Counted from the stretch's first letter, positions 23,107 to 35,405 are shown. The stretch is 64,000 nucleotides of DNA from Mytilus edulis (GCF_963676685.1 NC_092356.1:19083750-19147749); one strand, 5' to 3'. The notes: a model not told the origin generated them from the letters alone. Numbers and translations: made by a program.

Positions 23107-25508
23107 CTGATAGAGGTTTCCAGATTTGCTCCCGTACCAACCGTAGTACGAAGTGGGAGCCTTCATTTAACTTTTGAAAATTATTGATGCATACACTTTA
23201 TATCAACACATGTTTTAGGAATCATATGCAGAACTATTTTGAGAACTTTTAGCTGTAATTTGGGACTAATTTCATGTGGTTTCTTCTTGTATTCGTAGGA
23301 AACAATAGTGTGTGCACTCGATTATGCTTTCAAGCAACCGTTGCAAGTAACTGTTGGCACGAAAGGTTTATAGTCAAGAGTTATTTCCCCGTGAAACTAC
23401 ATAGATACAAAGAAGCTAAATTACAAAACAAATTTAAAACTTTAAAAATTTTGTTTGTAATAACTTTATGTATCATTGTAAAATGTTAAAGTTTTGTATT
23501 TATTTTGGTAAGTTTTTAGAAAACATGATCAAATAAAATGAATTTGAACAAAATAAATTGACCTTAATAACAAAAGAAAAATGACAAAACTAATATAAAA
23601 CCAAATCCTTGTTCAGTCTGTACTCGTGAAGTTTAACACCCTTGTCAATGGATATTGAATCAACATAAAAAAAAAAGTCTAAGTCTAGGGAGACATTCTT
23701 TATAAAAATTAACCTCTGTTACAAAAAACCGAAGGTGTCAAAACGTTTGATTTCTAATTATTGTACTGATTATGTATGTCATTATACTTTTAAATAACAT
23801 TGCCTTGTGATAATTTTGTGTTATATGTAATATATCTGTTGTATATATATGTTGAAGAATTAAATAAAGATTAAAAAAAATCAGACGTCCGGAAAGAAAT
23901 TATTAAAAATACAAGGTCGTTTACATCTTCAATTTGAACAATTATGCATAGAGATATGGCTGATATCGTATTTACTTGACATCCTTCCTTTTTGGACAAT
24001 TATCTTTACCGTCGGGCTTAAAGTTTGTCTTTATAAAAAAAACCCTCATAAAATCAATATGCTCTATAAATTTTAGAAACATGCCCTTTTTATTAACACA
24101 ACTGTTCATATATCTTTTTCGCAGTAAGCCGAGAGAGAAAACTCAGAAAAACTGGAGTTAACTATTTTAAGTAGTATCGTATTCATGATACTAGTACATA
24201 TAAACCTGAACAAATTACATAGAAACATTTACCAACCGATGAAAATGATCCTTAATTTTGAGTCCATAAATCAGTTGTAAATGGTGCAAAAGACATTATA
24301 TAGCAACATAGTATTTTCCGTACAACATTACGAAGAGTTAGAAAGACATATTCATATAGCATTAGACTAAGTGTAAATATAGCGTCAAATTATTGCCGTT
24401 AACTTATCAGTGAACAAAAAACGCTGTGTTGTATGAAATTTTTTTGGCAATGCTGTACGACAAAAGGATTAATGGATGGATATTGGTTTAACATTACCCC
24501 TCGTAGATTATATTATACTACTCCCAGGCACGTGCAATACACAATTTTACTCGCGACAATATTTACAAATATTAATGTAATAACAATATCTAGTGACATA
24601 ATAATAATAAGCGAACACGATGAAGTAACATCGTGATGATAAATATTTCGACTCAAAAAATGGTTTTCGTTAGTGTCATAAATTTTATATTTATTCTTTA
24701 AGTAATTAATATAATCAACAATTTTATTAAAAAGTTCAGTGACAAAATATAAGGAAAAAAATAGATCGATGGTTTTACAATGTGTGTTGCGTTTTATGAA
24801 AAAATGTTGCTCCAATGATCGAAAAGATAGCTTAATTAATAAAAAAATTATTTTAACGAGAAATCAACACAATTTTGAACTCATTTTTGCCATAAGCACG
24901 TGTACTAGTTAAATGACGCATCCAGAACTTTTCATAAAAAAGGGGGGCTCCATCCATGCCTCAGTGATTCCCTAGATAATCAACAAAATTTTTGCCACGA
25001 AAAGGGGGGGGGGCGGGCCCCAAGCCCCCTCCCCCTGGATCCGTCTATGTAGTCATTAACGACACAAGTAAGGTACAAGTAAGGTATTATTAATAAGTAA
25101 TTTCTAATTATTCCAATTTATATTTGAGTATTAGAAAACATTCTTTATTCTAATCCTTTTCTTAATATATACAGAAAACAAAAACATAGCCATACAGAAA
25201 CGCAAATCTATTTTTAGAATATAAAGGTCGAGGCAACTCAGTTCCAGTAAGGACTGTTTGATTCATTCTCTTGTGCACAAAATAAATTTTATCGTATAAA
25301 ATCACGTGCAAGGTTTTCTAGAAGCAGAGAAATCGTAATAAAATAACAGATTAAGGTTTTCATCACTGATATGCAATTTTGTTTCTTTATTTTCATCATG
25401 ATACATACAATAATCTCATGCATTAAACGAAACCTCCCAAACAACACCAACGGTTGTGTTACGTACCAACCGTACCTGATGCGTAGCAAATCTGGAAACC
25501 TCTATCAG
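23107..25508. repeat. Exact 24-bp inverted pair 2.4 kb apart
   Basis: CTGATAGAGGTTTCCAGATT plus GCT at 23107-23130 is found in exact reverse complement at 25485-25508, and both are followed or preceded by GTACCAACCGTA. They may be ends of an older element nested in the 7.73-kb insertion. No target duplication could be recognised. Confidence 0.5.
24914..25047. mobile_element. G/C-rich small MITE-like piece
   Basis: The flanks GACGCATCCAG and CTGGATCCGTC are near-perfect inverted ends around a stretch with runs of G and C. The end motif resembles that of the MITE at 46838-46980. No clear target duplication. Confidence 0.4.
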
Positions 25509-26317
25509 GCAAAATATAATGCAAGGTTGCACGGATGTTTTAAAGTTAACAAATCGTTTTTGAGTTATATTGTCCGAAGTGTGGACGACGGACGGACGGA
25601 CAACGGTTATACAACAATACCGTTATAGTTTTTTTTTAAACGCACATATACAAATATTTCATCCTTTAAAATCTAATTTCTTCAATTTCTTCAGCTATTT
25701 AAATTTCAACTATTGAAATCTATCATCGTTTTTGTGGAATCTAAATTTTACATTTTTGAAGATATTTTTAAGAAATTCTGATACATGTATAAAATACCTA
25801 TTTGGTATTGATACTCATATGGTCCAGCTGTTAAATGTCCTACCGTACGTGTATGACCCGGCTTTAATTAATATACAGACTGACTATGACAACATACAAC
25901 TGTGTAAAGTCGAAAGTAAATAAAACAATGCATTCTCAAGACGCATTGCGACATGTGAAATACTAAAATTTCACCCAAAAGTCTGCAGACCTTAATATCA
26001 CAATAACAACTGTGTAAAGTGTTAAGCCAGTTATAAGAGGCATTTTCAAAATACAGCGCGACATGTGCGAAATATATTCCCCCTTTAAATATTTTTATTA
26101 AAAGAAGTCCGTATCTCTTGTAACTAAATACCTAAATAAAAATGTCATAAAAAATTAAACAGACCTTAAGACTATATATAATAACAAAGAATTGTGTAAA
26201 GTTCAAAGCCAATCAGATATGGCATTTTAAAGATATGTGTAAAAATACCTTCCCTTTTTTTAACTAATAAAAAAAATCCCATAGTTCTGGAACGAACAAT
26301 CATAATTTAACCAAAAC

Positions 26318-26366
26318 GTATACAGATCGTTTGACCGTGCCCTGATCGTTTGACCGTGCCCTGATC
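26318..26366 (+). repeat. Tandem copies of a 21-bp unit
   Basis: GATCGTTTGACCGTGCCCT occurs twice in direct succession and a third unit starts and breaks off. Lies in the 7.73-kb insertion. Confidence 0.7.
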
Positions 26367-27440
26367 ACTGTACCGGATAACGCGCACGGATGAATAACGG
26401 ATATCATCTCAATTTGTTACTTTAAACAATGTGTTCGTGTCCTTTCATATCCGTTAAACTCCGTTACTCATCTGGTGTACCCCTTAAGTATATGTTGACG
26501 GCCGGTGGAGTCCGTCCTGTCAGGTGGAAAATTTGGAGCATGTTCAAAACAAAATTATTTATTACAAAACTTGGCCAACTTTTTCTATATGTCTCTTTTT
26601 TTATTAAGTTAAATACAGTCAAGTCTAAACTCAAGATACGTGATGTGGAAAATGAAAATTATCATCGCATGTGTTACTGTATGTCAATCAACTGTTACAA
26701 ATAAACATTTCCCGCGCGTGCCTCCCTACACACTCGTCATTAACTGCAGTATCATAAATTAAAGTACTAGAACAAATAATAATGATTATATTTAAAAAAT
26801 ATTAACAATTTATTATCAATTATGAGTTCCAAAAAAAGACATCTTTATATACAAGTCTGAGCAATAAATTAAAGGTATAATTTGTTTTTATTTTTCCTTT
26901 TCTACAGACAATCTTTTATATATATAGCATGATATGTTCAAAGACTGTAATATCTATAATATGTGTTCTGTATTATTTTTGTGAGGGTCTCAAGGTAGAT
27001 TAGTGAATGCTAATTGAGTCTCATTCTTTAAATACAGTAATTATTATTATTATAAGAGCTAACTTTCAACTGCGACCGACTTCAAATTAAATACAAGATA
27101 AAGATAAAGATAAGGAATACACAGGTTATTTACTTGTCAGATTATAGTATTAGAACCTTGAGAATTTGCTGGCTTAAGATAAACATACATAATGAGTTTA
27201 ATAGTTCTGTAATTGATAGTCTATGATGATCGGTCATTGCTTTCCGTTTGTATAGTGAGTGTCAATTAAAACGCAACAACAAATGGAACATTATTTTGTC
27301 TAAAGATTGAAACAATTTATCTCCCATGAAATATATCAGTAGCTATGTAAATAACAGGACTTTATAAAAAATATTTGTTCAGGGAAGAATATATTATACC
27401 ATGGAAGTAATATTCAAACATCCATGATTATACTAAACAA

Positions 27441-27560
27441 ACTGGAGGTCTCGTTGTTAGCATGCTTGTCTGAGTACAGAATGTCGTAAGTTCGAACCTT
27501 TGTCCGCTAGATCAATCAAAAGACTTTGAAATTGGTATCCTGCTCAACATGTCGGACAAA
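27441..27560 (+). mobile_element. tRNA-derived SINE candidate
   Basis: A box-like TTAGCATGCTTG (near 27457) and a good B box AGTTCGAACC (27489-27498) are spaced as in a tRNA promoter. Downstream comes AAAGACTTTGAAATTGGTAT, close to the central domain I remember from molluscan SINEs. A full tRNA cloverleaf does not fold, so it is not a functional tRNA. The 3' tail is not defined. Confidence 0.45.
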
Positions 27561-28783
27561 CACAAAGCATTTATTCACATGTTCACATCAGGAATATGCA
27601 TATAGTTTATTTGCTTCTGTACGTTAAGCAGAATTCATTTACTCACTCGTTAAACTATTATGATCGATCCAAATGAATTAAGAAACATGTGCAATACCCC
27701 AGGTTATTGTTTTTTGTTGCTTTTATTATAGTAGATAATGGAGTAACTGTAATAAAAGTTTCAAACTTGTTGTGTTGCGTTTTTGTATGTACTCAGTGTT
27801 GTGTAAGTTTGCTTTCAACACACTAAAAATCGCGGGAAATTGATATCGCCTTTCTCAGCAAGATATGTACACGTTCTTATCGCGTCAGTGGAAAGGGGAT
27901 TGCAAATAAATATAGGATATATTATATCTCTGAACTTTTTTTTCACAATCAAACATCTTTTCGAGAAAACGTTTCACGGAACTAGTAAATTCGCTTTAGA
28001 AACATGCGTTTATACAAGGGCAAATAACAAAAAAGGGTTTGTAGTTAGACTCATAGGCATGTAATATAGTGTTAAGAGAGAGCAATCCCAAAGCTAGAAC
28101 AGTGTTAGAATCCGCGTCACCTGTTCGTCGCCTTGCTTTTCCCCCTTAAATAATCCCTTCCAAATTATAGATATAAACTATGTGGAGGTCCGTATCTACA
28201 TGTCAAAATACGGATAATTGAGAATACTTTTTTTACAAAGTTTTGCCAGAGAAATTATCTTTCGATCATGAAAAAGCTTTTACTACCTAAGTTTTATGTA
28301 ATTCTATATTTAATTTTAACGCTAATCGGATTTTCGCTTTTTTGTTCGAAATAAGATATTTTCGGGGTTTGATGAACATGCATGTTTTTAGAGAGTAAAT
28401 AAAGACAAGGAATATAAACAGGGTAGTGGTGTATGTTGGGATGGTGGTGAGGGTGGAAGTAAAAACCATAGGATTACAGGGGTCGATTTCAAACAAGTAA
28501 ACACACAAAGATGAAATGAAAGCAAACCCTCCTATATAGATTATGCCATGGACAAATAAATAGAATTTCTTTCTATAAGAAGGAGTAGATGATATAAAGA
28601 CAGGTATTAAATTTTCATATCACAATGAAAACAAATAGTAATTATTACAATAATAACTAAGTTTATAACATTATTAAACGAATATTTCCAAATTCTGAAT
28701 TCCGAATTCTGAATTCTGAATTCTGAATGCTAGATTCCGAATGTTGAATTCTGAATTATAGGTGAGCCTTCTCGGCTTTCGTA

Positions 28784-28858
28784 TTTGACCATGTATTATA
28801 TCTCATTTAAATATTTGAGCGTATTTGTAGATTGTAAGTTATACATGTCGAAATGTAC
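28784..28858 (+). repeat. Right part of the split duplicated segment
   Basis: Begins with the right TTTGAC duplication and matches 19838-19912 (CATGTATTATATCTC ... GTTATACATGT). Together with 20891-21053 it rebuilds one copy of the duplicated segment. Confidence 0.85.
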
Positions 28859-28894
28859 TTTTATATTATTTACTAATGTCTCACTATGTCCGCA

Positions 28895-29180
28895 GTGTTC
28901 TTCCATTTGTGTGTACGGTAAGCCTGTCATGTAATGATGTCATTTTAGCGGTATGTTTAACAATGCCATAAAACGCGAGATTTGGCTAGCCACAAAACCA
29001 GATTCAGCCCACCAATCTTTCTTAAAATGTCCAGTAACAAGTCAGGTATATGGCAGTTGTTATCTAATGGTTCGTTTTTTATGAAAGTTGCATTGTCGTT
29101 TACTTTTCGTTGGACTTGATCATGTTTCTGTTGTTTCGTTGTTTTCCTCTTTTATGTCATGTGTTTCCCTGTGTGTGTCA
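28895..29180 (+). repeat. Dispersed retroelement tail, family C (copy 1)
   Basis: Shares AAGTCAGGTATATGGCAGTT and neighbouring landmarks with copies at 32345-32600, 35310-35405 (-), 56555-56765 and 59295-59495. No coding part. A short satellite-like piece (TAAGAAAATCCTTAGTTTTT) follows near 29258. Confidence 0.6.
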
Positions 29181-29671
29181 CATGTGACATGGAACATCGT
29201 GTTGTTCATGTAAGTACCAATTCGGTTACGGCATAGATAATATATGCTTGGCATAAGAAAATCCTTAGTTTTTGCGAAACAGTATTCTTTATGCTTACGT
29301 AGAGCAATGCAAGGACAACTACAATTCATTTCTTTCAAAACACGGTGAAAGCATTGAATTTACAGATTGGTTTTATCTCTTTATTGAAAATCTTTAAAAT
29401 GGTGGTCGATATTTAGCTGAAGTTGAAGTAGCAAAATATAAATGTATAACTGTGAATAAACAATTTCAGATATAACCCGACACAACTAATTTAAATTGAA
29501 TTCTTACATATAGGTTTGTTTTGAAATAATTTAATTTTGGATGTAACGCGTCTTCTGATCGGCTGACGTTATTTTGTTTATCAGCTCAAAGCCATAATTC
29601 AGTCCTGTGATCTTGACGTCATCAACGTTTTTTGATGGTTTACTCCAGTTTAAAATAGAATTTATAATTAA

Positions 29672-29840
29672 ATTATAAGAAATGACTGTAAATATTTTTT
29701 TTCTGTCTATTCGAAATAACATTAAAAATGTGGTGCACACTTTAAAATAACCCGCTGCGGGTTATTCAGTGTGCACCACATTTTTAATGTTATTTCTTCA
29801 TAGACAGAAAAAATATTACAGTCATTCCTTAAATAAATTG
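29672..29840. repeat. Near-perfect hairpin of about 165 bp with a one-base apex
   Basis: AATAACCCGC-T-GCGGGTTATT forms the apex at 29756, and the arms go on outward through GTGTGCACCACA, TTTTTAATGTTATTTC and GACTGTAA-like blocks with only a few bulges. It looks like a hairpin MITE. It lies about 40 bp left of the 500-bp inverted-arm element. Confidence 0.85.
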
Positions 29841-29879
29841 ATAAAGATTTAAATACATAGGATAAATATGTCCCTTTAT

Positions 29880-31857
29880 CACGGCTGGTAATCTACACAC
29901 GCAGAACATTTGGTTCTGCAATGAAAACCGTGAGAGGATTTTCTGGTTGTGCTTGAGTGGAGTAATTGTCACCGCTTCAAAAGGTTTGTACATTTCTAAA
30001 TCTCAATTTTCTTATTCAACTGATCAAAATATTGAAAATCAGAGAATGCTATGCTGTGGTGAATACTTTAACGAAGAGATACATGTATCATTCACTGTTG
30101 TACGTAGAGTTGAACTCTTACAAAATCAGTTGCCCCACGAGAAATTGCCTAAAAAAGAGACATTTCAATTTTGAAATGGTTCTATTTACAGACCTACAAG
30201 TTCAATTTTTTTTTCTTCTTCAGGCAATGGATAGTAATGTTGTTTTTGGCGGCGTGTACGCTGTCCGGTGTTGATATACGTCTTAATAATTCCAAAAACT
30301 ACATTTTTTCATTAAGTCATGCGTGAGGGGATCGGTTCTGATTGAGGACATCGTGAATGCGTGAGGGGAAGTACAAATCAAATCATTATATTCAAGCTAT
30401 GAGTCGTTGAAACTTAACTAAATTAGGCTACATTGTTCATGAAAAAACACATAATAATTAACACATAATAATTATTATGTGTGCTGAGAAAAATTTATGA
30501 GATTGAATTATGAAATAAATTGTGGGAACATAGGTTTAATGATATGTTTCACGAAGAATAAAAACAAAAAATGTTGTCAACGATAACCAAAAATACTGCA
30601 GAGATGTTTGGGATTATCTCATCAGTCGTCTTGATTCATCCTTTTCTGACCACTCAATAATGCCCAAAAACAGGACGAATGCAATGTTGTTTAAAGAAAA
30701 ATGTCCACTCTGTACTAATGAAAACAAAGATCAAAAATATTTCCCTTTTCCCTACGTCTGAGAGTTTATCTAAAGCACTTTGAAAAACTTTATATTCTTC
30801 CTCAAGGTCTTCCATATGGTCTTTCTCGTGGTCTTCTACGTGGTCTTCTTCTATGTCTTCTTCGTGATCTAATACATGCTCTTCCTTATGGTCTTTCTCG
30901 AGATTATCTTGGATTTCATCGATGTTCGTGGATAATAAATTCTGTATATCTGCCTTTTTTGTTTCGAAAATTTCGTGATTTTGGGTGAACAGATTACGTC
31001 TAATATATATAGGTGTTGAAGTTTTAATCGGCGATATACTTTTCTTAAATATATGTAGTGATCTCTGTGACGTATATTTGACGACAGGACTACTCCCAGA
31101 GGGTTTAGTTCGCTTCGAGGGCGGGGATAACTTGTATCTCCATGGCTTTTTGTAGAGAGTCAATTTCAGTCCTCTTTTCCTTTTTCCTTTGAACAATGGC
31201 ATTTTCTGAAATTGAACAAACAATTAATAGTTTGATTTCATTGAATCAGTGATCAGTTTACATCTATTGCAGTATAAGGATAAATCTGTGTTTTTAATCA
31301 GCATTGATCACATTTATTGAGTCAACAAAAGTCACAAAGTCAAAGACTAAAAAAAAATGTTTGTACTTCCCCTCACGCATTCACGATGTCCTCAATCAGA
31401 ACCGATTCCCTCACGCATGACTTAATGAAAACATGTAGTTTTTGGAATTATTAAGACGTCTATCAACACCGGACAGCGTACACGCCGCCAAAAACAACAT
31501 TCATATACATTGCCCGAAAAAAAAACTAAATTTGAACTTGTAGGTCTGTAAATAGAACCATTTCAAAATTGAAATGTCTCTTTTTTAGGTAATTTCTCGT
31601 GGGGCAACTGATTTTGTAAGAGTTCAACTCTACGTACAACAGTGAATGATACATGTATCTCTTCGTTAAAGTATTCACCACAGCATAGCATTCTCTGATT
31701 TTCAATATTTTGATCAGTTGAATAAGAAAATTGAGATTTAGAAATGTACAAACCTTTTGAAGCGGTGACAATTACTCCACTCAAGCACAACCAGAAAATC
31801 CTCTCACGGTTTTCATTGCAAAACCAAATGTTCTGCGTGTGTAGATTACCAGCCGTG
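29880..31857. mobile_element. 2-kb element with about 500-bp inverted arms
   Basis: 29880-30378 and 31360-31857 are inverted copies differing at few positions; the outer ends are CACGGCTGGTAATCTACACA and its complement. The centre (about 980 bp) carries a frameshifted gene on the minus strand. Both arms contain the same short open frames, which follow from the duplication and are not evidence for genes. No target duplication could be matched (left flank CCCTTTAT, right flank CATTTAAA), so a transposon class is not given; an inverted segmental duplication is the alternative. Confidence 0.75.
30605..31202 (-). pseudogene. Gene of unknown function inside the inverted-arm element, frameshifted
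   Basis: An acceptor-like TTCAATTTCAG lies just upstream of the ATG at 31202. The product starts MPLFKGKRKRGLK, is strongly basic for about 60 residues, then becomes acidic with an EDH/DHEED run, and continues with ALDKLSDVGK. There one extra T shifts the frame: the sequence goes on in another frame as HFSLNNIAFVLFLGIIEWS up to a stop near 30605. From memory, bivalve genomes have a family with a similar VGK...F.L.NIAF.LFL segment, function unknown to me. With the shift the present reading ends early at 30654. The protein may be nuclear, given the basic N-terminus; this is inference. Confidence 0.5.
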
Positions 31858-32039
31858 ACATTTAAATTATTTTATCAATAGATTTCATAGCCATATTTGC
31901 ATTTGTAAAATATTTAAATACACAAATTTTGAATTGTTATACTTTCCCAAATTTTATTTTTGAAGTGTAACTTGAAACAACAGTATAGTATATAAAGAGA
32001 AATACAGATTAAAGTTATATCACGAATATTTGGCATGAT

Positions 32040-32340
32040 TTGTAAAACTCAGAACTGTGAAGTAAATTTCAGACACAATTCAAAATGTTCAGAATATGTC
32101 AAGCCATACTGAGAAAAATTAAGAATGTCGAGAACATGTCGAGAAATTTCAAGATAGTATTCAAATGTCAAGAATTTGTCAAGAAATTCAAAGATCATAT
32201 TCAGAATGTCGAGAATATGTCAAGTAAATTTCATACAAATTTGATATAAATGAGAATTTGTCAAGAAAAATTAGGACACAAGTCATACTTTTGGAGAATG
32301 TCGAGTAAAAGTTCATGCAAATTAAGACAAAAACTGGTCT
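32040..32340 (+). repeat. Degenerate short tandem, AGAATGTCGAGAATATGTCA-like
   Basis: About eight irregular units of 20-35 bp with the core GAATGTCGAGAA and TGTCAAG. Decayed minisatellite. Confidence 0.55.
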
Positions 32341-32344
32341 TTTC

Positions 32345-32600
32345 AGACTTTTAGACTTTTGCAGTGAACCCACCATATTTTTTTCTTAAAATGTCCTGTA
32401 CTAAGTCAGGAAATGGTATTTGTTATCTTTTAATTTGTTTCTATGTATTTTTTAATTGTCGTTAGTCTTTTGTTGAACTTGAGTGTTCCTGTTGTTTTGT
32501 TGTTTTCCTCTTATAGTTGATGTGTTTCCCTCGATTTTAGTTTGCAACCCTGTTATATTTTCTCTCAATCGATTTATAACTTTTGAACAGCGGTATACTA
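32345..32600 (+). repeat. Dispersed retroelement tail, family C (copy 2)
   Basis: Matches 28970-29175 (AAAATGTCC, TTGTTGTTTTCCTCTTATAG and TGATGTGTTTCCCT in order), then continues with a CGATTTATAACTTTTGAA block also seen near 60090. Confidence 0.6.
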
Positions 32601-34270
32601 CTGTTGACCTTGTCTAAAGCTTCTTTAAACTGTGCAACACTATCAATGTCACTTGTAACCATATCTATACTTTCAAAATGTTCACGTCTGAATGAATCTG
32701 GAACAACATCACTTGGTAATAAAAAGCTTATAACAAATTTCCGAACATATTTGTAGTCCCTTAGAAAATTGCCAATGAAATTTTATACGTACGGGCCTAA
32801 TGGATTCTGTACTTATTTAATTTCCAATGTTGTCTTATTTATGTTTTGCAATATCGTTTTTATATTCCTTTATGCAATTGCAAACACTGGTTTTTTTTTC
32901 ATCTAATAAACTTTCAATGAAATGTCATAATAGAAATGAAGATATGAGAAAACACGTCAGTTATAATAGTCCGCTGATCTACAATCACTCTATTTACGCC
33001 TGAAAACATAGACAATCAAAGATCGTCCATCGATCAATCAGAATAAGCTCTGGATTTCTCTATCGCGATAACATTTAGCTGATCGAAGATTAGTCGTCTC
33101 TTTAGCAGGGAACCAATCAAAATCCAGGATTCGTTTGGAAATGAAAAAGTGTAATGAATTCAGGTCCTCGCAAGTAGGACAGATGGATTACATGGATGAA
33201 CTGAATTAATCGGATTAGGTACATGTATGAGATTTATAATAATGTTTTTTTCCATATTATACACTGTGTTAAAAAAAGATCACATGCATAATTTCATTTC
33301 ATTACGTGTCTACTTATCAAACATAAAAGAAAAAAAGAAAACAGGGTCCTTTTATAATGTTTGCAGACATTGTGCATATATAATTTCATATTTAAGATAT
33401 CTTTTCCAAGTTGATCTCTGAATATGTCTTTTTCGCTGATCTTCCTGGCTAAGAGACTTGAAAATATTGGCGGAATTTGTAACTGTTTCAGTAAATAGCA
33501 GGTTTGTTTAGATATGATAGCCTGCATTAATTTTTTTTAGAACAATTGAATCATCATATTTAACAAATTACTTAGCTTACAGCATTGGGCTAAGTTTCTC
33601 TGTATATTAATGATTATATATCCAGGGAGGATATATGATTAAATATTTTATACAAATGTTAGAATTATACAATAAATCATAATACAGCATATAAATAAAC
33701 ATCAATATAAATTGCCTGCAATTTTGTGTAATTTGTATTTGTGACTCATGTAGCTTCTACTGTTTCTATGTATTTGAGAATCTCCTGCTTCAAAATGTTT
33801 AGCTTTAGGCGTTACTAATGAAAGTTTATAAAAAAAAAGGCGCTTCGAACGTACAACATTCCTAAAGTTATATTTTCATGAGTATGTTTTTGTGTTGGTA
33901 AGGTTTTTCTGGTTTCTTTTCTAGCTTATAAGTCGCATTGTTGGTTTAAATAATAGAAATGTAACATTCGACAATTGATTTGATTGACAACTGTGTAGAT
34001 ATCAGTAGTCGATTCAAGAGTAATCGGTTACAGATAAAAAAAACAAGACCGGGATAATCACATGATCCCTTTTTAGGATCGAGACCGGATGCGTCGAAAA
34101 TTTTAGCGTCTCATGTTAATTTTCTCACAATTTACAAAAAGATGTATAGCTATGCATATTGTGCATTCAATGTTTAAAATTTTCGAAATGGCCCTCGATT
34201 AGTGGAAATGGGGCGGATGACATGCTTTATTGCTTGCAATATGAATTCTAATAATTGTCGTTATGGAAGT
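32601..34270. other. No recognisable gene
   Basis: AT-rich; short open frames only. No convincing repeat or exon seen. Confidence 0.35.
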
Positions 34271-34729
34271 ACACCACTAATTCATGGTCCCATTACTTTC
34301 TATGTTAAATTCCTCCATTTCAACCAGGCACACCTCTTTCATTTTAAGTTCAAATAAAGTGGCAATCTTTGCATTTCAAAGCAACACTTTATGGTGTCTT
34401 CTACTGAAAAAATCAACATACCTTACATTGCATATAAGAAAGAACTGGTTCCCGGAACTTCGGATGTACCAAAACAGGTACTTCAGATCTGACAAACAGA
34501 CTAAATGTACCCTCTTTTTAAAATTTGGTGCAGTTTTTTTTAATATTTAAAATTAAAAGTCCAAAAGTGTTCTACAATGATCACCAGTCCTTTAGCTTTC
34601 ATTTGATGCCAAAAATACCTAAATATCCTACATATTTTGAAAGTTACACTCATGCGTAGGAACTATTTTGCGTTAAATATGTACTACTTTCTGGTATGTG
34701 CTTTCTGGCCGGGCCCGAATTAGTGGTGT
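34271..34729. mobile_element. 459-bp MITE candidate with ACACCACTAATTC ends
   Basis: ACACCACTAATTC at 34271 and its exact reverse complement at 34717-34729; the next bases (ATGGTCC and GGGCCC) are partly complementary. The flanks give no clear duplication beyond a shared T. Interior open frames are not convincing. Confidence 0.55.
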
Positions 34730-35309
34730 TACACCTTATTGCTGTTCCCTTTTCTTCTTCTTCCGCCGCTTGTTCACTTGTACTTGCCGCAGCAGTTCTC
34801 TAAAAGCGTTTGCCAAATTTTCTCAAGGATCACCAATATGTTCGACTATCTTGTCTCGTGGGCTAAATAGATCTTGTCTATGAATCGGGGTCTATTAGAG
34901 GTAGTTTGAGGGGGGAAAGGAAGGGAGAGGCCTTTGGGATTTAATTTTTTTTAAATTTTCGAATGATTATTACTTGAGGACAATTAGTAGAACACACATA
35001 GTTTCTTCATTAGTGATCACGGAACCATATTACCTACCTCAAGGTTGAAAGGTTGATTGATCATTTATGATATACAGAGTAAGTCTACAAAGGTTATCCC
35101 AAACCACTGTTATTTGATTATGTTCAAATATATTGTAATTTGGTAAGATCCCCACCAAAACCATTTATATTATGTTTTGTTATGCCAGGATGATGTAAAT
35201 TATATACAGGTTATATCCAAAGAGGTCATTCCCACACCTGGCATATATATATATGAATATGTTCAAATATATTGTAAAAAGTAAAATCACAAAAATACTG
35301 AACTTCGAG

Positions 35310-35405
35310 GGAAATCCAAAACGGAAAGTCCCTAATCAAATGGAGAAAGCAAAAGCTCAAATACATCAAACAAAAGGATAACAACGGTCATATTCCTGAT
35401 TAAGT
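35310..35405 (-). repeat. Dispersed retroelement tail, family C (minus copy)
   Basis: Reverse complement matches the 56.6-kb copy through GGACTTTCCGTTTTGGATTT-like and CAGTATTTTTGTGATTTT landmarks. Confidence 0.6.

Larger units (their letters stand above)
21054..28783. mobile_element. 7.73-kb insertion with about 90-bp TIRs and 6-bp target duplication
   Basis: The left end TACGAAAGCCGAGAAGGCTC (21054) and the right end are inverted repeats over about 90 bp, made largely of ATTCAGAATTC-like subrepeats. Both sides carry TTTGAC (21048-21053 and 28784-28789), and removal of the element restores continuity with the paralogous intact sequence at 19.7-19.9 kb. No transposase or integrase is visible inside; the interior holds short tandem repeats, a G-rich MITE-like piece and a tRNA-derived SINE candidate, with only small unconvincing open frames. 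A 6-bp duplication fits Polinton or Dada elements, but the end sequence does not name a superfamily. Confidence 0.8.

Noticed and set aside
26429..26704. 91-codon open frame in the 7.73-kb insertion
   Set aside because: No domain seen and no homologous frame elsewhere in the window; not enough to call a gene.
27441..27560. tRNA gene
   Set aside because: A and B box-like motifs are present, but no cloverleaf or acceptor stem can be formed; a SINE head is more likely.
29947..31790. Paired open frames (75 and 81-102 codons) in both arms of the inverted-repeat element
   Set aside because: They are the same sequence in inverted copies; being present twice is due to the duplication and gives no evidence of coding.
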